The notes under the pieces are model-generated. The model was not told the DNA's origin. It worked only from the letters and a program-made list of their open reading frames with translations, and made no database searches. Shown here piece by piece: positions 11,874 through 21,415 of a stretch of 38,012 nucleotides of DNA. The stretch comes from Scenedesmus sp. ARA3. Lineage: Eukaryota > Chlorophyta > Chlorophyceae > Sphaeropleales > Scenedesmaceae. Position numbers and translations under genes: made by a program. Location of the stretch: positions 1 to 38,012 of the forward strand of contig RWJK01000088.1 of NCBI GenBank assembly GCA_004335835.1. The letters run 5' to 3'. The number at the start of each line of letters is the position of its first letter. The first letter of the stretch is position 1.

Positions 11874-12624
11874 GCAGCAGCAGCAGCAGCAGCAGCAGCG
11901 TTTCAAGTCAAGTCGGCTTGCTGTTGCAGCCCTGCAGCTCGTGAGCCTGCAGCAGGCGGCAGCAGCGGCCATCAGCAGAAGCACAGCCAGTTGCGGCACT
12001 GCTGACGTTTGTGTAGTCTGTGGCTGTCAAGCGTGTGCAGACGATATGGCCGGCAAATGCCACAAGGTAACAAATCCAGTGCTACATTTGCTGCTGTATG
12101 TCCGCCACAGCAGCAAGCATCATTTCATGGCTGTACAGCTGCTGGCAAATCAGCCTCCAGCGCCTCAACCACCATCGCCTGAAAGCCCGCTGACCTACCA
12201 GCCCAAGCACAGCGCTGCAGCACACCACAGCAGCTATTCAACCTGAAGACCGCTGCAAGCACCCACCACATCAAATGCTGTGTACTCGGATGGCTTGCGT
12301 GGCACATATCAAGGTTTTCATTTGCCGCGCTACAGGCTGTGCACTACCACCTTGCCCTCATCCCAAACCTCAGCACTGCAGCAGCTCTGCAACTCAAAGC
12401 AATGCCTCAAGCTCTGGCACAGCTGCTGTTCAAGCGCCCACCACATCAAAGGCTGTGTACTCAGAAGGCTTGCGTGGCACATAGCCTGGGCCCTTGACCA
12501 GGATGGATGAAGCAGCGGCAGGGTCTGCCACCAGCAGCATGCAGCGGTGCGCGATTCGAACACGCACAAATGGGCCGAAGCGCTCATGCCACTCGGTGTA
12601 GAGCCTGTGGCGGTCAGCCACCCT

Positions 12625-12676
<52 letters not shown>

Positions 12677-13184
12677 CATACAGAAAGTGAAGCGCTCGTG
12701 CCACTCCGTGTAGAGCCTGTGGCGGTCAGCCACCCTGCAGTGCATGGCGCTGTCACAGTGCGCATGCTCAGCCGTTCAGCTGGTGGGCATGCGTGCTGCT
12801 GAATCTGACCGGCAACAGCTCCTGTGCATGCTGTGTGTCAACGAAGTCAAGGTGATGTGGGGTGCATAGCGCTGCCACAGTCACTGAGTGTGCATGCTCA
12901 GCCATTCAATCAGTGGCCATGCACGCTGCTTGACACTGACAAGCAGCTGCTGCTGCGCATGTCGTGTGTCAGCACGGCTCATACCTTTCTACCATTTCCA
13001 CATTGCCGAAGAGCCAGTAAGGGGCCCTCAAGGGGGGGCTTGGGGCACTGTAGTAGCTGTACTTGGACCTGTGCAGGCTGAGCAGCAGCAGCAGCGCTCC
13101 CAGCACCAACGTAGCCAGCAGCAAGCCCGCGTTGCCACTTGAATGAGCCTGTATGGCGCTGTACAGTTCGCTCAACGGCTCCAT
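5318..13184 (-). CDS. Cytochrome P450 monooxygenase, 10 exons
   Basis: Exons in transcript order: 13184-12985, 12622-12442, 11823-11717, 11245-10966, 9970-9809, 8542-8460, 8063-7653, 6934-6820, 6055-5871, 5408-5318. All have GT-AG borders, the phases agree, and the total is 604 aa. Residues 20-38 form a Leu-rich membrane anchor (LLLATLVLGALLLLLSL), implying an ER haem-thiolate enzyme. Further landmarks are the C-helix WRAARR at 146, I-helix ASET at 326-329, K-helix EAMR (ExxR) at 461-464, PERW at 516-519 and haem loop FSLGPKACAGQ with Cys545. The protein ends VQDGLWLAATPRA, a normal P450 tail. Exon 7 carries a polyAla insert from CAG repeats. The substrate is not predictable and I assign no CYP family. 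Introns are packed with truncated copies of exon edges, annotated separately; the innermost copies give the only continuous frame. Confidence 0.9.
5546..5638. repeat. (CAG)n tract
   Basis: Nearly pure CAG on the plus strand with a few TAG interruptions, about 30 units. It sits in the last P450 intron between two partial copies of the terminal exon, at the breakpoint of both. Confidence 0.9.
5746..5816 (-). repeat. Tail copy (3' echo) of P450 exon 9
   Basis: Repeats the end of exon 9: LQSKAHLALLLAGYELSLAPCMG against LQSKAHLAMLLAGYEWSLAPRMG. It keeps a perfect GTGAGT donor, while the real exon has GTGGGT. The exon head with the haem loop is absent. Confidence 0.85.
6120..6573 (-). repeat. Four head copies (5' echoes) of P450 exon 9
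   Basis: Copies start at 6573, 6453, 6322 and 6188, ahead of the real exon at 6055; the spacing is 120-134 bp. Each follows an AG acceptor and repeats FQPERWAQEHAEKD, most diverged in the 6573 copy (FQLQLWPEDCARKA). Each breaks off before the haem-binding loop. The 6322 copy reads FQLERWAQEHAEK. Confidence 0.88.
6985..7160 (-). repeat. Two head copies of P450 exon 8
   Basis: Copies begin at 7160 and 7037, ahead of the real exon at 6934. Both follow a GCAG acceptor and repeat MVEQPTRVGPYLV. The 7160 copy continues to PPGVIE before diverging; the 7037 copy diverges at VHPSVM. Both then run into CTG-rich DNA. Confidence 0.88.
7368..7600 (-). repeat. Two tail copies of P450 exon 7
   Basis: Copies at 7600-7533 and 7432-7368 lie downstream of exon 7 (end 7653). 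They read CLYEAMRLYPGIPGAPR and CLFEAMRLHPAGAPGARR and so include the ExxR helix. Their donors are GTGGGC and GTGCGC. A shorter scrap with CACCAAG then GTAGGT lies near 7491-7503. Confidence 0.85.
8341..8391 (-). repeat. Tail copy of P450 exon 6
   Basis: Repeats the I-helix end (DAVTASETVPSSI) and a GTGAGT donor. It contains an in-frame TGA, so it cannot replace the true exon at 8542-8460. Confidence 0.85.
8583..8629 (-). repeat. Head copy of P450 exon 6
   Basis: Follows CTGCTGCAG and repeats PKRGASVAEICDALTA, then collapses into a CTG run where the real exon continues with SETVPSS. Confidence 0.85.
8858..9745 (-). repeat. Eight tail copies of P450 exon 5
   Basis: Downstream of exon 5 (end 9809), segments encoding variants of EDDHSLAGCLMRITDKHGNK end at 9693, 9561, 9449, 9328, 9201, 9110, about 8982 and 8858. 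Bases after the tail are donor-like: GTGAGT at 9561 and 9110, GTGCGC at 9449, GTGCGA at 9328, GTGTGT at 9201, GTGAGC at 8858. They are decayed at 9693 and 8982. The spacing is about 90-130 bp. Some copies also share intron sequence (CATTCTACAAGCCTGTACC near 9066 and 9531). Confidence 0.9.
10060..10756 (-). repeat. Four head copies of P450 exon 5
   Basis: Copies start at 10756, 10567, 10337 and 10154, ahead of the real exon at 9970; the spacing is 183-230 bp. Each follows a CAG acceptor and repeats EGRRMWSARRRLAGWGESIY with changes: the first has an in-frame TAG after DGCRM, the second reads EDRRVWSARRRLAGWGGSIYE. All lose homology before VPEDDHSLAG and pass into CAG/CTG-rich DNA. Confidence 0.9.
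10893..10958. repeat. 11-bp tandem repeat beside a P450 donor
   Basis: Six units of GGTCAAACCAC/T run directly downstream of the exon 4 donor (10965-10960 on the minus strand). The transcript-strand unit TGGTTTGACCA has 4-bp inverted ends around TTG, so RNA copies could form small hairpins. Confidence 0.88.
11461..11500 (-). repeat. Head copy of P450 exon 4
   Basis: After CACCGTGCAG it repeats the exon 4 start as KQYPIILGCMRDA against the real KQYPVILGCMGDT at 11245, then diverges. Confidence 0.85.
11828..11899. repeat. (CAG)n tract ending at P450 exon 3 acceptor
   Basis: On the transcript strand this is a long CTG run with one CGG, leading without a gap into CTGCAG and exon 3. It doubles as the pyrimidine-rich region of that 3' splice site. 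Confidence 0.88.
11905..11946 (-). repeat. Head copy of P450 exon 3
   Basis: Follows GCTGCAG and repeats AHELQGCNS, matching AHGLQGYNG of the real exon at 11823, then leads into the CTG tract. Confidence 0.8.
12267..12312 (-). repeat. Tail copy of P450 exon 2
   Basis: Repeats the exon 2 end (YVPRKPSEYTAFDV region) and a GTGGGT donor, downstream of the real exon end at 12442. Confidence 0.82.
12625..12672. repeat. (CAG)n tract at P450 exon 2 acceptor
   Basis: Transcript-strand CTG run of about 15 units joined directly to the exon 2 splice acceptor, between that exon and its upstream head copy. Confidence 0.88.
12684..12734 (-). repeat. Head copy of P450 exon 2
   Basis: After CTGCAG it repeats about 50 bp of exon 2 (VADRHRLYTEWHERF), with few mismatches to the real exon starting at 12622, then runs into the CTG tract. 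Confidence 0.88.
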
Positions 13185-13531
13185 GCTGCTTATGCAGCTG
13201 CCATCAACAACTTCTGCCTAGTGACCTGGCACGACTGAAGTGCCACAGCAACGATTCTCGCCCGTGCGCATAGCACTTCTTCAGATCAGGTTAAAGGATG
13301 CTAATGCGGTGGAATTACTTGTGATCGGATCACGCCAGGAAGGCACCGAAAAACGTAAAACATGGGCTTAAAATTAGTTCATACAGAGAGGGAATGCCAA
13401 GTGGCCAAGTGAGTAGCACACGGTGCACTACGATCGTTTGATGCATGTGTTTTTTTAAATCACGACGCTAAACATTTGTACTGCAAGAGCTCCTGCACGT
13501 GCGTCACTCTACCTGAGGGCAGTAATCAGCC
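13185..13531. promoter_or_regulatory. Shared upstream region, P450 and methyltransferase
   Basis: 347 bp between two divergent start codons, lacking the CAG triplets that fill the neighbouring introns. It must hold both 5' UTRs and promoters. I see no canonical TATA box that I would assign to either gene. Confidence 0.5.
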
Positions 13532-16406
13532 ATGAGCCACATAGTAAAGCCCGTCTTTTCCTACTTAATGTTTGCAGTAGACCTTGTAAGGGTGAGTGAT
13601 TGCGCGCTCCTAATGGCGTTACAAGGCTTGCATGAGCGGGAAGTGACCAACCACCCCCTCACTTACCTCGTGGCTTTGCTTCTGCTGCCTTTGCTGCCGC
13701 TGTTCTGCCGTACAGGGGCGGCATCATTCATCAAACGGCAGGGAGGTGAGCGTGCGCCACCCTATGAGTACTTCAGCAGCACAGCAGCAGGGCACAGGAG
13801 CCAAGCAAGCGCTCCTATGCATGGTTCCCTCAAGCTGCATAGCTTAAGCAATACTTGTCCACTGCACAACAGGCGCGTCTGCTGGAGCATGTGAAGAAGG
13901 TGGCTGAGGCGGGCAACCCTCAGGCAGTGCTGGACGCAATTGACCAGTACGCCCACTCACAAGAGTGAGTGCGCCAGCAGCTGCAACTGCCGCTGCTCAA
14001 GATAGCACTGTTCTTGAGCCGCTTGAAAGCCATTTGTCCAATGCACAGCAATTAGTTGATGCATGAATTGTATATCCTTTCTCCATTCTGTGATTTAGCA
14101 ACAGAGCTGCTGATGCGGCACTTCCTTTGTGGGGCAACTGCAGGAGCCTGCCGTCTGCGCGTGCCATACTCGCACACACTTGCAGATCGTGTTGAATGCG
14201 GCTCGACCTGCCACCCTATATTCAACCAACAACAAGTGCGCCGTTACATAACCTGCAAACCTGCTCAATCATCTGTCACTGCTGCTCCTGCTGCAGGTTC
14301 TTCATGAACGTGGGTGATGACAAGGGCAAGATCCTGCTGCAGGAGATGGACAAGCTGCCTGCACCACCCAAGGCCGTGCTGGTGCGTCACTATGGTTGCT
14401 GTTGTGCAATGCCATTTTTGTGCCAGAAGAAGACACGCTACATGCTGTTGAACCTAGCTCATGAGCGCGTCACGCGCAGTAGGGTAGTTGTACTGTCCAT
14501 TTGCTGCCAACTGCTGGACCTTGCCTTAGAAGCTGCTGCCCGACCCTTCTGGCTATTGATTTGCGACAACATGCTATCTGTTGGTGTGGTTGGCAATTAG
14601 AGCAAGCTGTCGGTGAGGTGGGGTGCCGTTGCGCACCGCAGTAAAGACGTCTCTGGATATAACATGAGAGATTTGGTGCTCAAGGGTGTGCATTGTGTTT
14701 TACGGTGCTCACTCTCCTTTTTGGTCTCAGGCCTGTGTTCAACCTGTTGTGGCTCATACCATCCAAGATGGCGCCAGGACCCACATGTAACTATTCTCTC
14801 TCACTTTTGATGGAACAATAAGTTGTCAGCTGTTACTAGATGCCGGCAAGATCCTGCTGCAGGAGATGGACAAGCTGCCTGCACCACCCAAGGCTGTGCT
14901 GGTGCGTCACTTTGTATGTTATTTTGGGACAAGTACGGCAGCATGATTGGGTTTGTGGTTGGTGACATGTTGTGTGTGTGCTGTCTGGCATGTGCCGTGA
15001 AATGCGATGAGTGCGAGCAGGACTTGCAATTCAGCATATGCATATGCTTGCACACAGCTCACAAGCATACCCAGCAGCCCTCGGTGCTGCAGACATGTGC
15101 ATGGCATCTTCCACCGCCTTTGTTGCTACCCCTTCCATCATGCAATCACAGCACGTAGTAAGACGCATTGTAGCATGCGTTATAAGGTTTTGGGTAACGC
15201 TGCAGGAGCTGGGCACATACTGCGGCTACAGCATCATCCTGCTGGCAGCACACCTCAAGGACCCACAATTTTCACAAAATAACACGCATATCAACACACT
15301 TCATAGCATTCTCTCTACACTGCGGGACCCAGCAATGCAATCTGCACATCACAACACTCATAGTATCATGTGTTACAACACTCGCTGTAACGCTGCCGGA
15401 GCTGGGCACGTATTGCGGCTACAGCACCATCCTGCTGGCTGCGCACCTCAAGGACGCACCAACCATTTTGTCTCAAAATAACACTCATTGTAACATGTGT
15501 TATATCACTCCTTGTAACGCTGCAGGAGCTGGGCACGTACTGTGGTTACAGCACCATCCTGCTGGCTGCACACCTCAAGGACCCCTCAGCAAAGGTGTAC
15601 ACCATCGACATCTGCGAGGAGAACGTGGAGATAGCAAAGCAGATGATTGCGCACGCTGGGCTGACAGAGCGCGTGATGCATGTGGTGAAGCCACTGGACC
15701 AGGCGGTGCAGGTGCGCAGCAGCAGCAGCAGCAGCCAGCAGTGGCAGCAGTAGCAGCAGCTGCTTTGTGGTAGCGCGCAGCTGGTGATGTGTAACGAAAG
15801 CTGGTTGTAGCTTTCAAAGATGTGGAGAAAGCCAGGCAGATGATTGCGCACGCTGGGCTGAGCAACAGGGTGGTGCTGAACTGTCAGTTCAACTGTGTTC
15901 TAACATGTTACAACTCATGTTATGACACACTACTGCTTGCAGGAGCTGCGTGCTGCGCTCAAGTCTCAGAAGGCCGACTGCTTTGAGGTGGTGTTCATCG
16001 ACCACGAAAAGAGCGTGTACCTGTCAGACCTGCAGCTGCTGGTCAAGGAGCAGCTCATCAAGTGAGTTCAATCTAACAACAAAAGCATGGAGGCGCGCGC
16101 CTGCAGACAACAGTGATCCTTTTTCACACCAGTGGCTATGCACTGTGTGTGCCACATGCTTTCAAATGTCATCTGTCGATCTTGACACAGCATCCTCATT
16201 TTGGGGAGAAGAGTGTGTACCTGTCAGACCTGCTGCTGCTGGTGAAGGAGCAGCTCATCAAGTGAGTCCGGTGTTGCTGCAGTTGTTCTTTGCTGTTGTG
16301 GCAGCTGCAGAAGAGACAAGCGCTTGCAGACAACCTTAGATCGCTGGTGCAGCTGACCGCGCACATGATGTGGGACATCACCCGTTCAACTCGTGCACCA
16401 TGTTCA

Positions 16407-16454
<48 letters not shown>

Positions 16455-16640
16455 AGGGAGGGCAGCGTGGTGGCAGCAGACAACCTGAAGATCCCCGGGG
16501 CACCCGAGTATGTCAAGTGGATGAAGCAGCAGAGCGACTTCAGCTTTGAGCAGCACTCCGTCTGCATGGGGCCCTCTGCGCTGTGGCTGCATGACATAAT
16601 TGGCGTGAGCGTGTACAAGCCGGTGACAGCAGCAGCTTGA
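13532..16640 (+). CDS. Catechol-type O-methyltransferase, 7 exons
   Basis: Exons 13532-13591, 13716-13745, 13873-13964, 14297-14381, 15526-15711, 15943-16061 and 16457-16640 join in phase to 251 aa. The protein follows the animal-type COMT family (Methyltransf_3, SAM-dependent), which moves a methyl group from SAM to a catechol hydroxyl. Family landmarks are LLEHVKKVAEAGNPQAVLDA, MNVGDDKG, the SAM loop ELGTYCGYS at 90-98, DHEK with Asp171 and Lys174, ADN with Asp199 and Asn200 for Mg2+, and Glu222 in FEQH, matching the metal and substrate ligands of mammalian COMT. The first two exons are short and their choice rests on phase and donor quality, so the N-terminus is less certain. The substrate in an alga is unknown. 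Exons 4-7 have truncated copies nearby. Confidence 0.9.
14844..14901 (+). repeat. Tail copy of methyltransferase exon 4
   Basis: Repeats GKILLQEMDKLPAPPKAVL and the GTGCGT donor almost base for base, about 520 bp downstream of the real exon end at 14381. Confidence 0.9.
15206..15460 (+). repeat. Two head copies of methyltransferase exon 5
   Basis: Copies at 15206 and 15399 precede the real exon at 15526. The first keeps a good CTGCAG acceptor and reads ELGTYCGYSIILLAAHLKDP. In the second the acceptor AG has become CG, so it should be dead as a splice site. Both stop at the HLKD region. The intervening intron segments (AACACTCAT...TGTTA) are duplicated too. Confidence 0.9.
15817..15884 (+). 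repeat. Diverged internal copy of methyltransferase exon 5
   Basis: Reads DVEKARQMIAHAGLSNRVVLN against NVEIAKQMIAHAGLTERVMHV of exon 5. Unlike the other copies it has no obvious splice site at either edge and is more diverged. Confidence 0.75.
16204..16261 (+). repeat. Tail copy of methyltransferase exon 6
   Basis: Repeats EKSVYLSDLLLLVKEQLIK and the GTGAGT donor of exon 6, about 200 bp downstream of the true exon end at 16061. Confidence 0.9.
16409..16453. repeat. (CTG)n tract at methyltransferase exon 7 acceptor
   Basis: About 15 CTG units run directly into CTGCAG and exon 7, again serving as the tract upstream of a 3' splice site. Confidence 0.9.
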
Positions 16641-16744
16641 TACTGCTGCTGATTGCTGCTGCTGCTGTGCGTGTGGGCAGCAGCTGGAGCGCAGGTTGTG
16701 CCTAGTGCTGCTGCTGATTCTGTCTGCTGCTGCTTTGTGGGGGG

Positions 16745-16966
16745 GATGAAGCAGCAGAGTGACTTCAGCTTTGAGCAGCACTTGCACTGCTGATAGCACT
16801 CCATCTGCATGGGGCCCTCTGCGCTGTGGCTGCATGACATAATCGGAGTGAGCGTGTACAAGCCGGCAACAGCAGCAGCATAAGGCCAGGTTGTGGCTCT
16901 TGCACTGCTGCTGATTGCTGCTGCTGCTGCTGCTGTGGGCGTGAGCGTGTACAGGCAATTGGCCGC
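16745..16966 (+). repeat. Copies of methyltransferase last exon with stop
   Basis: 16745-16883 repeats MKQQSDFSFEQH, a short insertion with stops, then HSICMGPSALWLHDIIGVS, then VYKPATAAA and a TAA. A third scrap, VGVSVYR, lies at 16938-16966. All are downstream of the true stop at 16640, so they are in the 3' UTR or beyond. Confidence 0.85.
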
Positions 16967-17800
16967 AGCAACTGTAGCCCAGGCTGTGGCTGCTGCTGCT
17001 GCTGAATTTGTCTGCTGCTTTGGTTGTAAAGTTGCTGCTGCATCAGTACCAAGTAGTTGCAAAGGGAGACTTCATTCTACAGTTGCATGTGTGTGGTGTA
17101 TGTGGCTGGAAACATGCATGCACATATGTGCAGCATGTGTGTCGCATGCGGTGTTGGTTCACACAGGCAGGCAGGGCTTGTGGGCAGATGCAACGCGCGC
17201 TGCAATGGACCGCACATATGCATTTGTTCTTATACATATGCTTGCTGTGCGGCAGCGTCGAGTGTCCTTGGAGTGTCTTTGGTGGGTGAGTGGTGAAACC
17301 CAATCAAGCATTCTGCATGCAAATGCTGTGTCTGGCTGTTACATCTGGCGGCTGCTGTACAGCACATCTGGCATGGTGCAAATGTGGGCTGGTGCATGTG
17401 TGGGTGCTGGCAGCCATTGGCATAGTGGTCATACTGGCAGCAAGGGGTTTTCTGCGTTTTAGCGTCAAGCTTACAGACAAGGGAAGAGAGGGCAGAGATG
17501 AAGGTGTTGCATTGGTGTCGAAGCTGATGTTGCATGAGTGCCACGTCAAAGAGAGATGCTGGGTGGCGGTTGCGTGGGGGCCAACTGGAAGAGGAGAGGT
17601 GGAGGACGTGTGTAACAATTAACTGTCACGCACCGGCGAATGTTACACTGTTATGCCGCCTCTATGGACCACTCTTCTACTCTTCTCGTCTTGCAATGCA
17701 ACCAGCTTCGCTACCAGCAGCAATTGCGAAGGCTAGAATCCACGTCTCACCCAGCAGGACAGTGCCCCACAGATTCCGTTACAAAATGGCAAACGCCCTC
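16967..17800. other. Intergenic, methyltransferase 3' flank
   Basis: No gene seen; open frames here lack family motifs. A TGTAA at 17025-17029, the usual algal poly(A) signal, is a reasonable 3' end for the methyltransferase gene, about 385 bp after its stop. Confidence 0.4.
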
Positions 17801-17815
17801 ACATGCCGCCAGCGC

Positions 17816-18377
17816 AGTGCGCCACGGCGATCCTCACACGCCTCTGCCGGCAGCGTGTAGTCACCCTACCAACGCCATGGGTGTTTTACTCGGCACTTTA
17901 CCCCAGTTTTGGGGGTTGACATGGGGGTTTACTCGGAGTAAGCCGCAAAGCCTGTTCACTCGGCTGAGTAACTGCACACATGCGTCACATGCAGTGCTGC
18001 ACTCAGGTCTGCAGGGCGGTGCCAGTGCAGTGCGACACAGAATCCTCACACGCCTCTGCCAGCAGTGTGCAGTCCTCCATCAGCACATGCAGCGCTGCAT
18101 GTGACACATGTCTGCGCAACCAGCAGCACTGTCATCAAAATGGTGAGCAGTAGCGCAACGCTGCACGCCAGCACCAAATAACACTCACTGATGCTGCAGG
18201 GTTCAACGGCAAGCTTGATGCCAGCACAGGTATGTAGCCAGCGGCACACACAGCATTGGAAGATTCCTTACATGCTGCGAGTGCAATGACACACCGAGTC
18301 TTCACACGCTTCTGCCAGCAGTGTGCAGTCCTCCATCAACACATGCCAAGCACAACCACATGCAGCTTCACGCGTGC

Positions 18378-18412
<35 letters not shown>

Positions 18413-18527
18413 CCTTCGGTGCTGCCCTGCAGCAGCAGCAGCTGCCCAGCCCTTTGCAGCAAGCCCACACTGTACTGCACAAGGCTGCTGTCTAGGCCTA
18501 ACACCACAAACCCTAAACCTGTTCAGG
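17816..18527 (-). repeat. Copies of the PHD gene 3' end
   Basis: A segment from GLDSSLVQYSVGLL to LMEDCTLLAEACEDSV is present at about 18773-18517 and again at 18527-18270. Partial copies covering only the LAEACEDS part lie at 18085-18005 and about 17850-17816. The period of the first two is about 246 bp. Copy 2 contains one extra A just before its CAG run (GAAGGCC against GAGGCC), which shifts the reading frame. Confidence 0.85.
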
Positions 18528-18599
18528 CCTGCAGGGCCGCGACAGTGCAGTGCGCCACAGAATCTTCACACGCCTCTGCCAGCAGTGTGCAGTCCTCCA

Positions 18600-18862
18600 T
18601 CAACAAATGCCAGGCGCAACCACATGCAGCTTCACGCGTGCACTGCTGCTGCTGCTGCTGCTGCTGCTGGCCTCTGTGCTGCTCTGCAGCAGCAGCAGCT
18701 GCCTAGCCCTCTCCAGCAAGCCCACACTGTACTGCACAAGGCTGCTGTCTAGGCCAAGCGCCACAAACCCTAAAACCTGTGACAGCTGCGCATCTGGCAG
18801 CAGCAGCGCACGCGTCACGCTCCAAGCCACCGACAGCACATGCGATAGCACCTCCTGCACCA

Positions 18863-18900
<38 letters not shown>

Positions 18901-19373
18901 AGCCCAGCCTCAGCTTGTGCTCCCGTGTCACGGCTACTGCCAAAGCCAGCTTTTGCTGCAGCGAGCATTGCACCCAGTGCCGGCAGCAGCACCTGCACTG
19001 CAAGCTGCCGCTCCCGCTGCTGCTGACTCTGCTGCTGCTGCTGCTGCTGCTGCACATCAGCCACCTGCTGTGTCAGCTCTGCTGCCTTCTCAAACACTCT
19101 GAACAGCACCCTCAGCAGGCAGGAGCCGCCGCCTCCTGATGATGCCGGCTCGCCTGAGCTCTGCTGCTGCTCCTGCTGCTGGTGTTTGGCTGCAGCAGTC
19201 GTGCCATCATTGCTGCTGCCACCCATGCTAGCTGATGCTGATGCTTCCAGCAGTACCGCCTGCCAGGCAGCTGATGCATCTTCCAGAACATCCAGCAGCT
19301 GCAGCAGAGCGTCTAGTGCAACCAGCCTGCTGCTGCTGCTGCCATGACCATCACCTTGAACAGATCCAGCTGG

Positions 19374-19464
<91 letters not shown>

Positions 19465-20308
19465 AGCACGCGCTTGATGATCCTGTGCAGCTCCTGCCAG
19501 GTGTGAGGGGCAATGGCTGCCACATCCCTACCAGGCTGCAGCAAGCACTTGACCTTAGCACACAGTGCACACATGCGCACCAGCAGCTGCAGCTGCTGAG
19601 CAGTGGCACCAGGCTGAGCATCAGTGCTGCTTGATGCGGCCACCGCTGCTGCTGCAGATGCCAGCACAGCAGCAGCAACCCTGCTGGCCTGCCTGCTGCT
19701 GCTGCTGCTGCTGCTGTCTTCTGCAGCTACAGCTAGCTGCAGCATAGCTTGCACAAGATCCCTCTGCTGCGGCAAGCAGGCACCAGATCCCTCTTCCGCT
19801 GCTGCTGCAACCTGCTGCTCTTGGCCCCTGCTGTTACCCACCCCAGTAATACCACCTCTCCTGCAACACACAGCCCTCAAGGCATCTAAGCATGGACGTG
19901 CAATGCTGCTGCCGGGCGCAGCCACCCTCAGCAGCTCCACCACCAGCTGCAGCAAGCCATCAGCCCGCAAAGCAGCCCAATCCCAACCCACTGCCCCTGC
20001 AGCAGCACCAGCACCACCACCAGCACTACCACCAGCACCAGCCGATCCTGCTGCTGCTGCTGCTGCTGCTCCTGCTGCTGCTGCTGGTGCAAACACATCC
20101 AGCAGCCGTGCAGCCAGGGCAGCATCCTCCTGCACTCCTGAGTTGAGCAGCTCCCGAAGCTGCAGCAGCCGCCGGGCAGAAGCTTCCACCCGCAGCAGCT
20201 GCCAGCGCAGCTGCAGGCTCCGCTGCTGCTGCTGCTGCTGCTGCTGTGGAGCTTGCGGCTGGCCGCCTGGTAAGCTCACTGGCTCGCTGCTGTCTGGCGT
20301 AGCAGCCA

Positions 20309-20340
<32 letters not shown>

Positions 20341-20415
20341 GGTTGAGCCTTGTCAGCAGCGCGGTGCCGCTTTGCTGCAGGCTGTGCTTGGCTGCCAGCC
20401 GCATCATCACCCTGA

Positions 20416-20450
<35 letters not shown>

Positions 20451-20657
20451 ACTGTCCCAGGCTGTCAGTGATGCGGCTGTACCTGCCATGCCCGCACCTC
20501 CGGTTTCTGTACCGTTGGCGGCTGGCGCTTTCTTGATCTTGTGCTTCTTGTGCTGCTGCTGCTGCTGCTGCTGCTGCTGCAGTGACGGTTCAGAGGCGGC
20601 CTTCCGCTTGTTCTTGCCAGCCTCAGCAGAGCTGCTGCCATGTGCAGCAGCAGCAGC

Positions 20658-20691
<34 letters not shown>

Positions 20692-20838
20692 GCATCTCGC
20701 TCTCCAAACACAGCAGCAGGCTGCCGTCCTGCGCTGCTGCCATCTGCAGGTGCCGCTGCAGTGTCAACAGCTGCCTCACGCACCCCATTGGCGGCTGTAG
20801 CAGCAGCAGCAGCAGCATGCTTGCCTGCTCCACTGGTG

Positions 20839-20870
<32 letters not shown>

Positions 20871-21383
20871 TGCAGGATAGCTATGTGCCAGCACCTGCAG
20901 CCTGGGGTCTCTGTGAGAAGGCACATGCACTGCACCGCGCAATGCATTTTGAGCAGCAGCCCTGCTGGCTGCCACATTTCCAGGAGCCTCAGCAGCAGGC
21001 GCAGCAGCAGCAGGCGCAGCAGGGGCGCTGCCCCGAGAATGCTGTGTGCCAGTACCAGCACCAGCACCTGCTGCTGCTGCTGCCGCCGGCCTCAGCTCCT
21101 TGCTGCCATCATAATCAGCAGCAGGCGCAGCAGGGCCTCTAGTGCAGGAGTGCTTTGGGCCAGTGCCAACACCACCTGCTGCTGCTGCCGCCCCCCTCGG
21201 CTCCTTGCTGCCACCAGCAGCAGCAGCAGCAGCAGCAGGCGCCTCATGCTCATGGCTGTCAGCGTCACTGTTGTTGTCTGCTGCGGCTGCTGCTGCTGCT
21301 GGTGATGGCGCAGCGTCCCGCAGCTGTCCCAGAATCGGGGCCACAGAGGCCCCAGTGAATTGAGTGCTCTGCGTGTTGGGTGT

Positions 21384-21415
<32 letters not shown>

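Noticed and set aside
12125..12185. Extra P450 exon reading AMVVEALEADLPAAVQP after a TTTCAG acceptor
   Set aside because: No usable donor before the stop, and exons 2 and 3 already join in phase with a normal P450 sequence.
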